The notes under the pieces were generated by a model. That model was not told the DNA's origin, did not search any database, and worked only from the letters and a program-made list of their open reading frames with translations. DNA of 64,000 nt, taken from contig CACVBU010000351.1 of NCBI GenBank assembly GCA_902728285.1, positions 1,659,136 to 1,723,135 on the forward strand, in the 5' to 3' direction. The stretch's first letter is position 1. Each line of letters starts with the position of its first letter. The translations under genes were made by a program, and so were the position numbers. The DNA comes from Clytia hemisphaerica (taxonomy: Eukaryota > Cnidaria > Hydrozoa > Leptothecata > Clytiidae). This document shows, piece by piece, positions 1-12,200 of this stretch.

Positions 1-2913
1 CACTGGCATGCCATCCAGATCAGAGTGACTTCCATGAATGTAAATTAACTGAAACATTCTTCCCAGAAGTACTCCTTTTCAATATTAACAAGCAAACAAA
101 GATTTGGAAACATTAAACTAAAATGGCCATATCGGTTAGACACAACTGATATGGACACTGGCATGTCATCCAGCTCAGAGTGACTTTCATAAATGTAAAT
201 TAACTGAAATATCTTCCCAGAAGTACTTCTTTTCAATATTAACAAGCAAACTAAGATTTGGAAACATTAAACTAAAATGGCCATATCGGTTGGACGCAAC
301 CGATATGGACGCTGACATTTCATCAAGCTAAGAGTGACTTTGATGAATGAAAATTAACTGAAACATTCTTCCCAGAAGTACTTCTTTTCAATATTAACAA
401 GCAAACAAAGATTTGGAAACATTAAACTAAAATGACCATATCGGTTAGACGCAACCGATATGGACACTGACATGTCATCAAGCTTAGAGTGACTTTGATG
501 AATGAAAATTAACTGAAACATTCTTCCCAGAAGTACTCCTTTTCAATATTAACAAGAAAACAAAGATTTGGAAACATTAAACTAAAATGACCATATCGGT
601 TAGACGCAACCGATATGGACACTGACATGTCATCAAGCTTAGAGTGACTTTGATGAATGAAAATTAACTGAAACATTCTTCCCAGAAGTACTTCTTTTCA
701 ATATTAACAAGCAAACAAAGCTTTGGAAACATTAAACTAAAATGGCCATATCGGTTAGACGCAACCGATATGGACACTGGCATGCCATCCAGATCAGAGT
801 GACTTCCATGAATGTAAATTAACTGAAACATTCTTCCCAGAAGTACTCCTTTTCAATATTAACAAGCAAACTAAGATTTGGAAACATTAAACTAAAATGG
901 CCATATCGGTTAGACGCAACCGATATGGACACTGGCATGTCATCCAGCTCAGAGTGACTTCCATGAATGTAAATTAACTGAAACATTCTTCCCAGAAGTA
1001 CTTCTTTTCAATATTAACAAGCAAACTAAGATTTGGAAACATTAAACTAAAATGGCCATATCGGTTAGACGCAACCGATATGGACACTGGCATGCCATCC
1101 AGATCAGAGTGACTTCCATGAATGTAAATTAACTGAAACATTCTTCCCAGAAGTACTCCTTTTCAATATTAACAAGCAAAGTAAGATTTGGAACTATTAA
1201 ACTAAAATGGCCATATCGGTTAGACGCAACCGATATGGACACTGGCATGTCATCCAGCTCAGAGTGACTTTCATAAATGTAAATTAACTGAAACATTCTT
1301 CCCAGAAGTACTTCTTTTCAATATTAACAAGCAAACTAAGATTTGGAAACATTAAACTAAAATGGCCATATCGGTTAGACGCAACCGATATGGACACTGA
1401 CATTTCATCAAGCTAAGAGTGACTTTGATGAATGAAAATTAACTGAAACATTCTTCCCAGAAGTACTTCTTTTCAATATTAACAAGCAAACAAAGATTTG
1501 GAAACATTAAACTAAAATGACCATATCGGTTAGACGCAACCGATATGGACACTGACATGTCATCAAGCTTAGAGTGACTTTGATGAATGAAAATTAACTG
1601 AAACATTCTTCCCAGAAGTACTCCTTTTCAATATTAACAAGAAAACAAAGATTTGGAAACATTAAACTGAAATGACCATATCGGTTAGACGCAACCGATA
1701 TGGACACTGACATGTCATCAAGCTTAGAGTGACTTTGATGAATGAAAATTAACTGAAACATTCTTCCAAGAAGTATTTCTTTTCAATGTTAACAAGCAAA
1801 TAAAAGTTTGGAAACGTTTAACTAAAATGGCCATATCGGTTAGACGCAACTGATATGGACACTGGCATGCCATCCAGATCAGAGTGACTTCCATGAATGT
1901 AAATTAACTGAAACATTCTTCCCAGAAGTACTCCTTTTCAATATTAACAAGAAAACAAAGATTTGGAAACATTAAACTAAAATGGCCATATCGGTTAGAC
2001 GCAACCGATATGGACACTGGCATGTCATCCAGCTCAGAGTGACTTTGATGAATGTAAATTAACTGAAATATCTTCCCAGAAGTACTTCTTTTCAATATTA
2101 ACAAGCAAACTAAGATTTGGAAACATTAAACTAAAATGGCCATATCGGTTAGACGCAACCGATATGGACACTGGCATGTCATCCAGCTCAGAGTGACTTC
2201 CATGAATGTAAATTAACTGAAACATTCTTCCCAGAAGTACTTCTTTTCAATATTAACAAGCAAACTAAGATTTGGAAACATTAAACTAAAATGGCCATAT
2301 CGGTTAGACGCAACCGATATGGATGCTGACATTTCATCAAGCTAAGAGTGACTTTGATGAATGAAAATTAACTGAAACATTCTTCCAAGAAGTACTCCTT
2401 TTCAATATTAACAAGAAAACAAAGATTTGGAAACATTAAACTAAAATGACCATATCGGTTAGACGCAACCGATATAGACACTGACATGTCATCAAGCTTA
2501 GAGTGACTTTGATGAATGAAAACTAACTGAAACATTCTTCCAAGAAGTACTTCTTTTCAATGCTAACAAGCAAATAAAAATTTGGAAACGTTTAACTAAA
2601 ATGGCCATATCGGTTAGACGCAACCGATATGGACACTGACATGTCATCAAGCTTAGAATGACTTTGATGAATGAAAACTAACTGAAACATTCTTCCCAGA
2701 AGTACTCCTTTTCAATATTAACAAGAAAACAAAGATTTGGAAACATTAAACTAAAATGACCATATCGGTTAGACGCAACCAATATGGATGCTGACATTTC
2801 ATCAAGCTAAGAGTGACTTTGATGAATGAAAATTAACTGAAACATTCTTCCCAGAAGTACTCCTTTTCAATATTAACAAGAAAACAAAGATTTGGAACTA
2901 TTAAACTAAAATG
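1..2913 (+). repeat. 155-bp satellite array, segment 1
   Basis: This is head-to-tail tandem repeat with a monomer of 155 bp, counted from one AAAATGGCCATATCGG to the next. Each monomer contains the arms CCATATCGGTT and AACCGATATGG around the loop AGACGC, a potential hairpin. Monomer subtypes alternate, differing at positions such as GGCATGCCATCCAGATC, GGCATGTCATCCAGCTC, TGACATTTCATCAAGCTAAG and TGACATGTCATCAAGCTTAG. Since 155 is not a multiple of 3, the frame shifts at every monomer and the short ORFs here are incidental. The array begins before base 1. From about 1.86 kb onward the segment is repeated 3.24 kb downstream together with the adjoining insert. Confidence 0.97.
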
Positions 2914-4150
2914 TGTCCTGCCAAGCGATTTCCATACCACCCGATTTAAACCGGTTATCGAAAAACCGATCTTTGCACCGGTTCAAACCGGTGCCGATCG
3001 TTCGTGCAACCGGTTCAAACCGATCTAAACCGGTTTCCAAAAAATCTGAAATCTCAGTCAATCAGAACCGGTTGCTACCGGTTTGGAAGAGAAGAACACC
3101 GGTTTAGCAATAGATTTCGGCTGCCGGCAGTTCCAAAATAATATACTGCGAATGCGTTTATTTAATAAAAAGTAAAGTTTCTTTCCACGCTTTTCTCTCT
3201 GGCATCATAAAAGAAGAAACTCCCTTATTTGCTTGCCTTTTTGCTGAAGAGAAAATCTCTTCGTTAATTGTTGCTGAGTAATTTTTCTTTCTCTCTGGTT
3301 ATTACGTCATAACAAATGTTGCGTTCATTGCACATGTTTATTATCTTTAGTAACGAGTAACGAGAAGCACATGCGAAAAAATTCCTTTTACATTTTACAA
3401 GTCTAGACATTTACCTTCTCTTTTGAATTTCAAAGAGAGAGGAATGTAGTTGTTTAATAAAGCGTTTTGATAAACAACTTTTGCATATTTAATTAATATT
3501 GTTCAATGTGCACTCACTCTCCCCTGTGTCACTATCGCTCTTTTTAAAGACACCCCCTTCTCACAGTCCCGGTGGGATTTTTTCAGCCAGTGGGGGTAAA
3601 AATAACGGACTAAAACTCGACGGGGATTAATAATCCCATACTCTTTATTGCTGGGATTTCAATTGTTTTGTTTTCAAGTCAGAAGATTCAGTGGGATGGG
3701 TCAAAATTAGTTCTCGCCGAAATTAAAAAATCTTAGATTTGTCCGTTCGTCAAATTAGTGCTCACCAAAAAGGTTCCCTTAAGGTACTATTTTGGGAGGA
3801 ACTACTTTTGAAGAAGCTTTTTCATCTTAAATTTAACGATCGTAAAAAATCTTGTTCAAAATTTTATAATCTTCAAGATAGACTATCAGACCCACCTCCC
3901 TAAATTTAGGATTGGGTGACAGCAACCAACCACCTTCCAAACACCGGCCATTTCTCAGGATTTAAGTCAGTAATTTGAAACAATTTACAGTTTTTGCTAC
4001 TGATTAAATCTTAAATTTATTTTGTCGGCTCCGTAAACCGGGTTGACACGGTTCCAAAACCGGTAGAGATCGCTTTTCAAACCGTTTTGCACCGGTTTGT
4101 ACCGGTTTGTATGTAAAAATCAACAAGCTCAAGATACTCAATTTAGAAAC
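2914..4150. mobile_element. ACCGGTTT-rich insert, copy 1 (non-autonomous, class unknown)
   Basis: A 1237-bp block interrupts the satellite between AAACTAAAATG and TATCGGTT, at the left arm of the monomer dyad. Its first 200 bases and last 130 bases are dense in AAACCGGTTT, ACCGGTT and related palindromic motifs. The middle is AT-rich and has no credible ORF. I see no clear terminal inverted repeat or target duplication. Relative to an intact monomer, GCCA is missing at the junction. Copy 1 differs from copy 2 by a few single-base homopolymer indels and a small difference in the left ACCGGTT cluster. The part around 3557-3707 is homologous to a stretch of the MULE element at 51144-51266. It could be a MITE-like derivative or a single insertion later amplified with the satellite. 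Confidence 0.75.
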
Positions 4151-6157
4151 TATCGGTTGGACGCAACCGATATGGATGCTGACATTTCATCAAGCTAAGA
4201 GTGACTTTGATGAATGAAAATTAACTGAAACATTCTTCCAAGAAGTACTCCTTTTCAATATTAACAAGAAAACAAAGATTTGGAACTATTAAACTAAAAT
4301 GGCCATATCGGTTAGACACAACTGATATGGACACTGGCATGTCATCCAGCTCAGAGTGACTTTCATAAATGTAAATTAACTGAAACATTCTTCCCAGAAG
4401 TACTCCTTTTCAATATTAACAAGAAAACAAAGATTTGGAACTTTTAAACTAAAATGGCCATATCGGTTAGACGCAACCGATATGGACACTGGCATGCCAT
4501 CCAGATCAGAGTGACTTCCATGAATGTAAATTAACTGAAACATTCTTCCCAGAAGTACTCCTTTTCAATATTAACAAGCAAAGTAAGATTTGGAACTATT
4601 AAACTAAAATGGCCATATCGGTTAGACACAACTGATATGGACACTGGCATGTCATCCAGCTCAGAGTGACTTTCATAAATGTAAATTAACTGAAATATCT
4701 TCCCAGAAGTACTTCTTTTCAATATTAACAAGCAAACTAAGATTTGGAAACATTAAAATAAAATGGCCATATCGGTTGGACGCAACCGATATAGACACTG
4801 ACATGTCATCAAGCTTAGAGTGACTTTGATGAATGAAAACTAACTGAAACATTCTTCCAAGAAGTACTTATTTTCAATGCTAACAAGCAAATAAAAATTT
4901 GGAAACGTTTAACTAAAATGGCCATATCGGTTAGACGCAACCGATATGGACACTGACATGTCATCAAGCTTAGAATGACTTTGATGAATGAAAACTAACT
5001 GAAACATTCTTCCAAGAAGTACTCCTTTTCAATATTAACAAGAAAACAAAGATTTGGAACTATTAAACTAAAATGGCCATATCGGTTAGACACAACTGAT
5101 ATGGACACTGGCATGCCATCCAGATCAGAGTGACTTCCATGAATGTAAATTAACTGAAACATTCTTCCCAGAAGTACTCCTTTTCAATATTAACAAGAAA
5201 ACAAAGATTTGGAAACATTAAACTAAAATGGCCATATTGGTTGGACGCAACCGATATGGACACTGGCATGTCATCCAGCTCAGAGTGACTTTGATGAATG
5301 TAAATTAACTGAAATATCTTCCCAGAAGTACTTCTTTTCAATATTAACAAGCAAACTAAGATTTGGAAACATTAAACTAAAATGGCCATATCGGTTGGAC
5401 GCAACCGATATGGACACTGGCATGTCATCCAGCTCAGAGTGACTTCCATAAATGTAAATTAACTGAAACATTCTTTCCAGAAGTACTTCTTTTCAATATT
5501 AACAAGCAAACTAAGATTTGGAAACATTAAACAAAAATGGCCATATCGGTTAGACGCAACCGATATGGATGCTGACATTTCATCAAGTTAAGAGTAACTT
5601 TGATGAATGAAAATTAACTGAAACATTCTTCCAAGAAGTACTCCTTTTCAATATTAACAAGAAAACAAAGATTTGGAAACATTAAACTAAAATGACCATA
5701 TCGGTTAGACGCAACCGATATAGACACTGACATGTCATCAAGCTTAGAGTGACTTTGATGAATGAAAACTAACTGAAACATTCTTCCAAGAAGTACTTCT
5801 TTTCAATGCTAACAAGCAAATAAAAATTTGGAAACGTTTAACTAAAATGGCCATATCGGTTAGACGCAACCGATATGGACACTGACATGTCATCAAGCTT
5901 AGAATGACTTTGATGAATGAAAACTAACTGAAACATTCTTCCCAGAAGTACTCTTTTCAATATTAACAAGAAAACAAAGATTGGAAACATTAAACTAAAA
6001 TGACCATATCGGTTAGACGCAACCAATATGGATGCTGACATTTCATCAAGCTAAGAGTGACTTTGATGAATGAAAATTAACTGAAACATTCTTCCCAGAA
6101 GTACTCCTTTTCAATATTAACAAGAAAACAAAGATTTGGAACTATTAAACTAAAATG
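4151..6157 (+). repeat. 155-bp satellite array, segment 2
   Basis: About 13 satellite monomers lie in the same orientation as segment 1. The first monomers after copy 1 match those after copy 2 (7374 onward). Those before copy 2 match those before copy 1, including the rare variant AACCAATATGGATGCTGAC. The stretch is therefore the middle of a tandem duplication of about 3.24 kb. The monomers ending at 6157 carry small deletions (GTACTCTTTTC, AAAGATTGGAAAC). Confidence 0.96.
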
Positions 6158-7373
6158 TGTCCTGCCAAGCGATTTCCATACCACCCGATTTAAACCGGTT
6201 ATCGAAAAACCGATCTTTGCACCGGTTCAAACCGGTGCCGATCGTAACCGGTTTCCAAAAAATCTGAAATCTCAGTCAATCAGAACCGGTTGCTACCGGT
6301 TTGGAAGAGAAGAACACCGGTTTAGCAATAGATTTCGGCTGCCGGCAGTTCCAAAATAATATACTGCGAATGCGTTTATTTAATAAAAAGTAAAGTTTCT
6401 TTCCACGCTTTTCTCTCTGGCATCATAAAAGAAGAAACTCCCTTATTTGCTTGCCTTTTTGCTGAAGAGAAAATCTCTTCGTTAATTGTTGCTGAGTAAT
6501 TTTTCTTTCTCTCTGGTTATTACGTCATAACAAATGTTGCGTTCATTGCACATGTTTATTATCTTTAGTAACGAGTAACGAGAAGCACATGCGAAAAAAT
6601 TCCTTTTACATTTTACAAGTCTAGACATTTACCTTCTCTTTTGAATTTCAAAGAGAGAGGAATGTAGTTGTTTAATAAAGCGTTTTGATAAACAACTTTT
6701 GCATATTTAATTAATATTGTTCAATGTGCACTCACTCTCCCCTGTGTCACTATCGCTCTTTTTAAAGACACCCCCTTCTCACAGTCCCGGTGGGATTTTT
6801 TCAGCCAGTGGGGGTAAAAATAACGGACTAAAACTCGACGGGGATTAATAATCCCATACTCTTTATTGCTGGGGATTTCAATTGTTTTGTTTTCAAGTCA
6901 GAAGATTCAGTGGGGATGGGTCAAAATTAGTTCTCGCCGAAATTAAAAAATCTTAGATTTGTCCGTTCGTCAAAATTAGTGCTCACCAAAAAAGGTTCCC
7001 TTAAGGTACTATTTTGGGAGGAACTACTTTTGAAGAAGCTTTTTCATCTTAAATTTAACGATCGTAAAAAATCTTGTTCAAAATTTTATAATCTTCAAGA
7101 TAGACTATCAGACCCACCTCCCTAAATTTAGGATTGGGTGACAGCAACCAACCACCTTCCAAACACCGGCCATTTCTCAGGATTTAAGTCAGTAATTTGA
7201 AACAATTTACAGTTTTTGCTACTGATTAAATCTTAAATTTATTTTGTCGGCTCCGTAAACCGGGTTGACACGGTTCCAAAACCGGTAGAGATCGCTTTTC
7301 AAACCGTTTTGCACCGGTTTGTACCGGTTTGTATGTAAAAATCAACAAGCTCAAGATACTCAATTTTAGAAAC
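6158..7373. mobile_element. ACCGGTTT-rich insert, copy 2
   Basis: This 1216-bp copy is almost identical to copy 1 and sits at the same monomer position with the same flanking monomers. It was therefore copied by duplication of the array and is not an independent insertion. It lacks about 25 bases of the left ACCGGTT cluster present in copy 1, after GTGCCGATCG. Several homopolymers are one base longer than in copy 1. It has no coding capacity. Confidence 0.75.
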
Positions 7374-7989
7374 TATCGGTTGGACGCAACCGATATGGAT
7401 GCTGACATTTCATCAAGCTAAGAGTGACTTTGATGAATGAAAATTAACTGAAACATTCTTCCAAGAAGTACTCCTTTTCAATATTAACAAGAAAACAAAG
7501 ATTTGGAACTATTAAACTAAAATGGCCATATCGGTTAGACACAACTGATATGGACACTGGCATGTCATCCAGCTCAGAGTGACTTTCATAAATGTAAATT
7601 AACTGAAACATTCTTCCCAGAAGTACTCCTTTTCAATATTAACAAGAAAACAAAGATTTGGAAACATTAAACTAAAATGACCATATCGGTTAGACGCAAC
7701 CGATATGGATGCTGACATTTCATCAAGCTAAGAGTGACTTTGATGAATGAAAATTAACTGAAACATTCTTCCCAGAAGTACTCCTTTTCAATATTAACAA
7801 GAAAACAAAGATTTGGAAACATTAAACTAAAATGACCATATCGGTTAGACGCAACCGATATGGATGCTGACATTTCATCAAGCTAAGAGTGACTTTGATG
7901 AATGAAAATTAACTGAAACATTCTTCCCAGAAGTACTCCTTTTCAATATTAACAAGAAAACAAAGATTTGGAACTATTAAACTGAAATG
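7374..7989 (+). repeat. 155-bp satellite array, segment 3
   Basis: About four monomers separate insert copies 2 and 3. The first part repeats the downstream flank of copy 1 (4151 onward). The last monomers carry the TGGATGCTGACATTTC subtype and end in ACTGAAATG before the insert, one base different from the ACTAAAATG seen at the other two copies. Confidence 0.95.
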
Positions 7990-9236
7990 TGTCCTGCCAA
8001 GCGATTTCCATACCACCCGATTTAAACCGGTTTTCGAAAAACCGATCTTTGCACCGGTTCACACCGGTTCAAACCGGTGGCGATCGTTCGTGAAACCGGT
8101 TCAAACCGATCTAAACCGGTTTCCAAAAAATCTGAAATCTCAGTCAATCAGAACCGGTTGCTACCGGTTTGGAAGAGAAGAACACCGGTTTAGCAATAGA
8201 TTTCGGCTGCCGGCAGTTCCAAAATAATATACTGCGATGCGTTTATTTAATAAAAAGTAAAGTTTCTTTTCCACGCTTTTCTCTCTGGCATCATAAAAGA
8301 AGAAACTCCCTTATTTGCTTGCCTTTTTGCTGAAGAAAATCTCTTCGTTAATTGTTGCTGAGTATTTTTCTTTCTCTCTGGTTATTACGTCATAACAAAT
8401 GTTGCGTTCATTGCACATGTTTATTATCTTTAGTAACGAGTAACGAGAAGCACATGCGAAAAAATTCCCTTTTACATTTTACAAGTCTAGACATTTACCT
8501 TCTCTTTTGAATTTCAAAGAGAGAGGAATGTAGTTGTTTAATAAAGCGTTTTGATAAACAACTTTTGCATATTAATTAATATTGTTCAATGTGCACTCAC
8601 TCTCCCCTGTGTCACTATCGATCTTTTTTAAAGAACCCCCCTTCTCACAGTCCCGGTGGGATTTTTTCAGCCAGTGGGGGTAAAAATAACGGACTAAAAC
8701 TCGACGGGGATTAATAATCCCATACTCTTTATTGCTGGGGATTTCAATTGTTTTGTTTTCAAGTCAGAAGAGTCAGTGGGGATGGGTCAAAATTAGTTCT
8801 CGCCGAAATTAAAAAATCTTAGATTTGTCCGTTCGTCAAAATTAGTGCTCACCAAAAAAGGTTCCCTTAAGGTACTATTTTGGGAGGAACTACTTTTGAA
8901 GAAGCTTTTTCATCTTAAATTTAACGATCGTAAAAAATCTTGTTCAAAATTTTATAATCTTCAAGATAGACTATCAGACCACCTCCTAAATTTAGGATTG
9001 GGTGACAGCAACCAACCACCTTCCAAACACCGGCCATTTCTCAGGATTTAAGTCAGTAATTTGAAACAATTTACAGTTTTTGCACTGATTAAATCTTAAA
9101 TTTATTTTGTCGGCTCCGTAACCGGGTTGACACGGGTTCCAAAACCGGTAGAGATCGCTTTTCAAACCGTTTTGCACCGGTTTGTACCGGTTTGTATGTA
9201 AAAATCAACAAGCTCAAGATACTCAATTTTAGAAAC
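7990..9236. mobile_element. ACCGGTTT-rich insert, copy 3
   Basis: This 1247-bp third copy occupies the same position in the monomer. It has an extra ACCGGTTCA unit in the left cluster and several one- or two-base indels relative to copies 1 and 2, mostly in homopolymers or short repeats. The monomer to its right is of a different subtype (CCGATATAGACACTGAC) from that after copies 1 and 2, so a recombination breakpoint lies near its right edge. Short ORFs of 68 and 61 codons inside it are not conserved in the other copies and are not called. Confidence 0.75.
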
Positions 9237-12200
9237 TATCGGTTGGACGCAACCGATATAGACACTGACATGTCATCAAGCTTAGAGTGACTTTGATGAA
9301 TGAAAACTAACTGAAACATTCTTCCAAGAAGTACTTATTTTCAATGCTAACAAGCAAATAAAAATTTGGAAACGTTTAACTAAAATGGCCATATCGGTTA
9401 GACGCAACCGATATGGACACTGACATGTCATCAAGCTTAGAATGACTTTGATGAATGAAAACTAACTGAAACATTCTTCCCAGAAGTACTCCTTTTCAAT
9501 ATTAACAAGAAAACAAAGATTTGGAAACATTAAACTAAAATGACCATATCGGTTAGACGCAACCGATATGGACACTGACATGTCATCAAGCTTAGAATGA
9601 CTTTGATGAATGAAAATTAACTGAAACATTCTTCCAAGAAGTACTTCTTTTCAATGCTAACAAGCAAATAAAAATTTGGAAACGTTTAACTAAAATGGCC
9701 ATATCGGTTAGACGCAACCGATATGGACACTGGCATGTCATCCAGCTCAGAGTGACTTTCATAAATGTAAATTAACTGAAATATCTTCCCAGAAGTACTT
9801 CTTTTCAATATTAACAAGAAAACAAAGATTTGGAAACATTAAACTAAAATGGCCATATCGGTTAGACGCAACCGATATGGACACTGGCATGTCATCCAGC
9901 TCAGAGTGACTTCCATAAATGTAAATTAACTGAAACATTCTTCCCAGAAGTACTTCTTTTCAATATTAACAAGCAAACTAAGATTTGGAAACATTAAACT
10001 AAAATGGCCATATCGGTTGGACGCAACCGATATGGATGCTGACATTTCATCAAGCTAAGAGTGACTTTGATGAATGAAAATTAACTGAAACATTCTTCCC
10101 AGAAGTACTCCTTTTCAATATTAACAAGAAAACAAAGATTTGGAAACATTAAACTAAAATGGCCATATCGGTTAGACGCAACCGATATGGACACTGGCAT
10201 GTCATCCAGCTCAGAGTGACTTTCATGAATGTAAATTAACTGAAACATTCTTCCCAGAAGTACTCCTTTTCAATATTAACAAGAAAACAAAGATTTGGAA
10301 CTTTTAAACTAAAATGGCCATATCGGTTAGACACAACTGATATGGACGCTGACATTTCATCAAGCTAAGAGTGACTTTGATGAATGAAAATTAACTGAAA
10401 CATTCTTCCCAGAAGTACTCCTTTTCAATATTAACAAGAAAACAAAGATTTGGAAACATTAAACTAAAATGACCATATCGGTTAGACGCAACCGATATGG
10501 ACACTGACATGTCATCAAGCTTAGAGTGACTTTGATGAATGAAAACTAACTGAAACATTCTTCCAAGAAGTACTTCTTTTCAATGCAAACAAGCAAATAA
10601 AAATTTGGAAACGTTTAACTAAAATGGCCATATCGGTTAGACGCAACCGATATGGACACTGGCATGCCATCCAGATCAGAGTGACTTCCATGAATGTAAA
10701 TTAACTGAAACATTCTTCCCAGAAGTACTCCTTTTCAATATTAACAAGAAAACAAAGATTTGGAACTATTAAACTAAAATGGCCATATCGGTTAGACACA
10801 ACCGATATGGACACTGGCATGTCATCCAGCTCAGAGTGACTTCCATGAATGTAAATTAACTGAAACATTCTTCCCAGAAGTACTCCTTTTCAATATTAAC
10901 AAGAAAACAAAGATTTGGAAACATTAAACTAAAATGGCCATATCGGTTAGACGCAACCGATATGGACACTGGCATGTCATCCAGCTCAGAGTGACTTTCA
11001 TAAATGTAAATTAACTGAAATATCTTCCCAGAAGTACTCCTTTTCAATATTAACAAGAAAACAAAGATTTGGAACATTAAACTAAAATGGCCATATCGGT
11101 TAGACGCAACCGATATGGACACTGGCATGTCATCCAGCTCAGAGTGACTTCCATGAATGTAAATTAACTGAAACATTCTTCCCAGAAGTACTCCTTTTCA
11201 ATATTAACAAGAAAACAAAGATTTGGAACTATTAAACTAAAATGGCCATATCGGTTAGACACAACTGATATGGACACTGGCATGTCATCCAGCTCAGAGT
11301 GACTTTCATAAATGTAAATTAACTGAAATATCTTCCCAGAAGTACTTCTTTTCAATATTAACAAGCAAACTAAGATTTGGAAACATTAAACTAAAATGGC
11401 CATATCGGTTAGACGCAACTGATATGGACGCTGACATTTCATCAAGCTAAGAGTGACTTTGATGAATGAAAATTAACTGAAACATTCTTCCCAGAAGTAC
11501 TCCTTTTCAATATTAACAAAAAAACAAAGATTTGGAAACATTAAACTAAAATGACCATATCGGTTAGATCAAGCTTAGAGTGACTTTGATGAATGAAAAT
11601 TAACTGAAACATTCTTCCCAGAAGTACTCCTTTTCAATATTAACAAGAAAACAAAGATTTGGAAACATTAAACTAAAATGACCATATCGGTTAGACGCAA
11701 CCGATATGGACACTGACATGTCATCAAGCTTAGAATGACTTTGATGAATGAAAATTAACTGAAACATTCTTCCAGAAGTACTTCTTTTCAATGCTAACAA
11801 GCAAATAAAAATTTGGAAACATTTAACTAAAATGGCCATATCGGTTAGACGCAACCGATATGGACACTGGCATGCCATCCAGATCAGAGTGACTTCCATG
11901 AATGTAAATTAACTGAAACATTCTTCCCAGAAGTACTCCTTTTCAATATTAACAAGAAAACAAAGATTTGGAACTATTAAACTAAAATGGCCATATCGGT
12001 TAGACGCAACCGATATGGACACTGGCATGTCATCAAGCTTAGAGTGACTTTGATGAATGAAAATTAACTGAAACATTCTTCCCAGAAGTACTCCTTTTCA
12101 ATATTAACAAGAAAACAAAGATTTGGAAACATTAAACTAAAATGACCATATCGGTTAGACGCAACCGATATGGACACTGACATGTCATCAAGCTTAGAGT

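Noticed and set aside
45-245. Minus-strand ORFs of 60-106 codons with a recurring SHSELDDMPVSIS peptide, seen throughout the satellite
   Set aside because: They are reading frames through the 155-bp monomer. 155 is not a multiple of 3, the frames end at random indels, and both strands are open in places.
2913-3107. 64-codon ORF at the start of insert copy 1
   Set aside because: It runs through the ACCGGTT repeat cluster and is broken in copies 2 and 3 by length differences.
8845-9177. Two short ORFs in insert copy 3
   Set aside because: They are open only because of indels specific to copy 3; the other copies have stops or other frames.
9237-9400. A CENP-B box in the satellite monomer
   Set aside because: The CG-containing dyad does not match the TTCG....A..CGGG pattern; no such site was found in the monomer.
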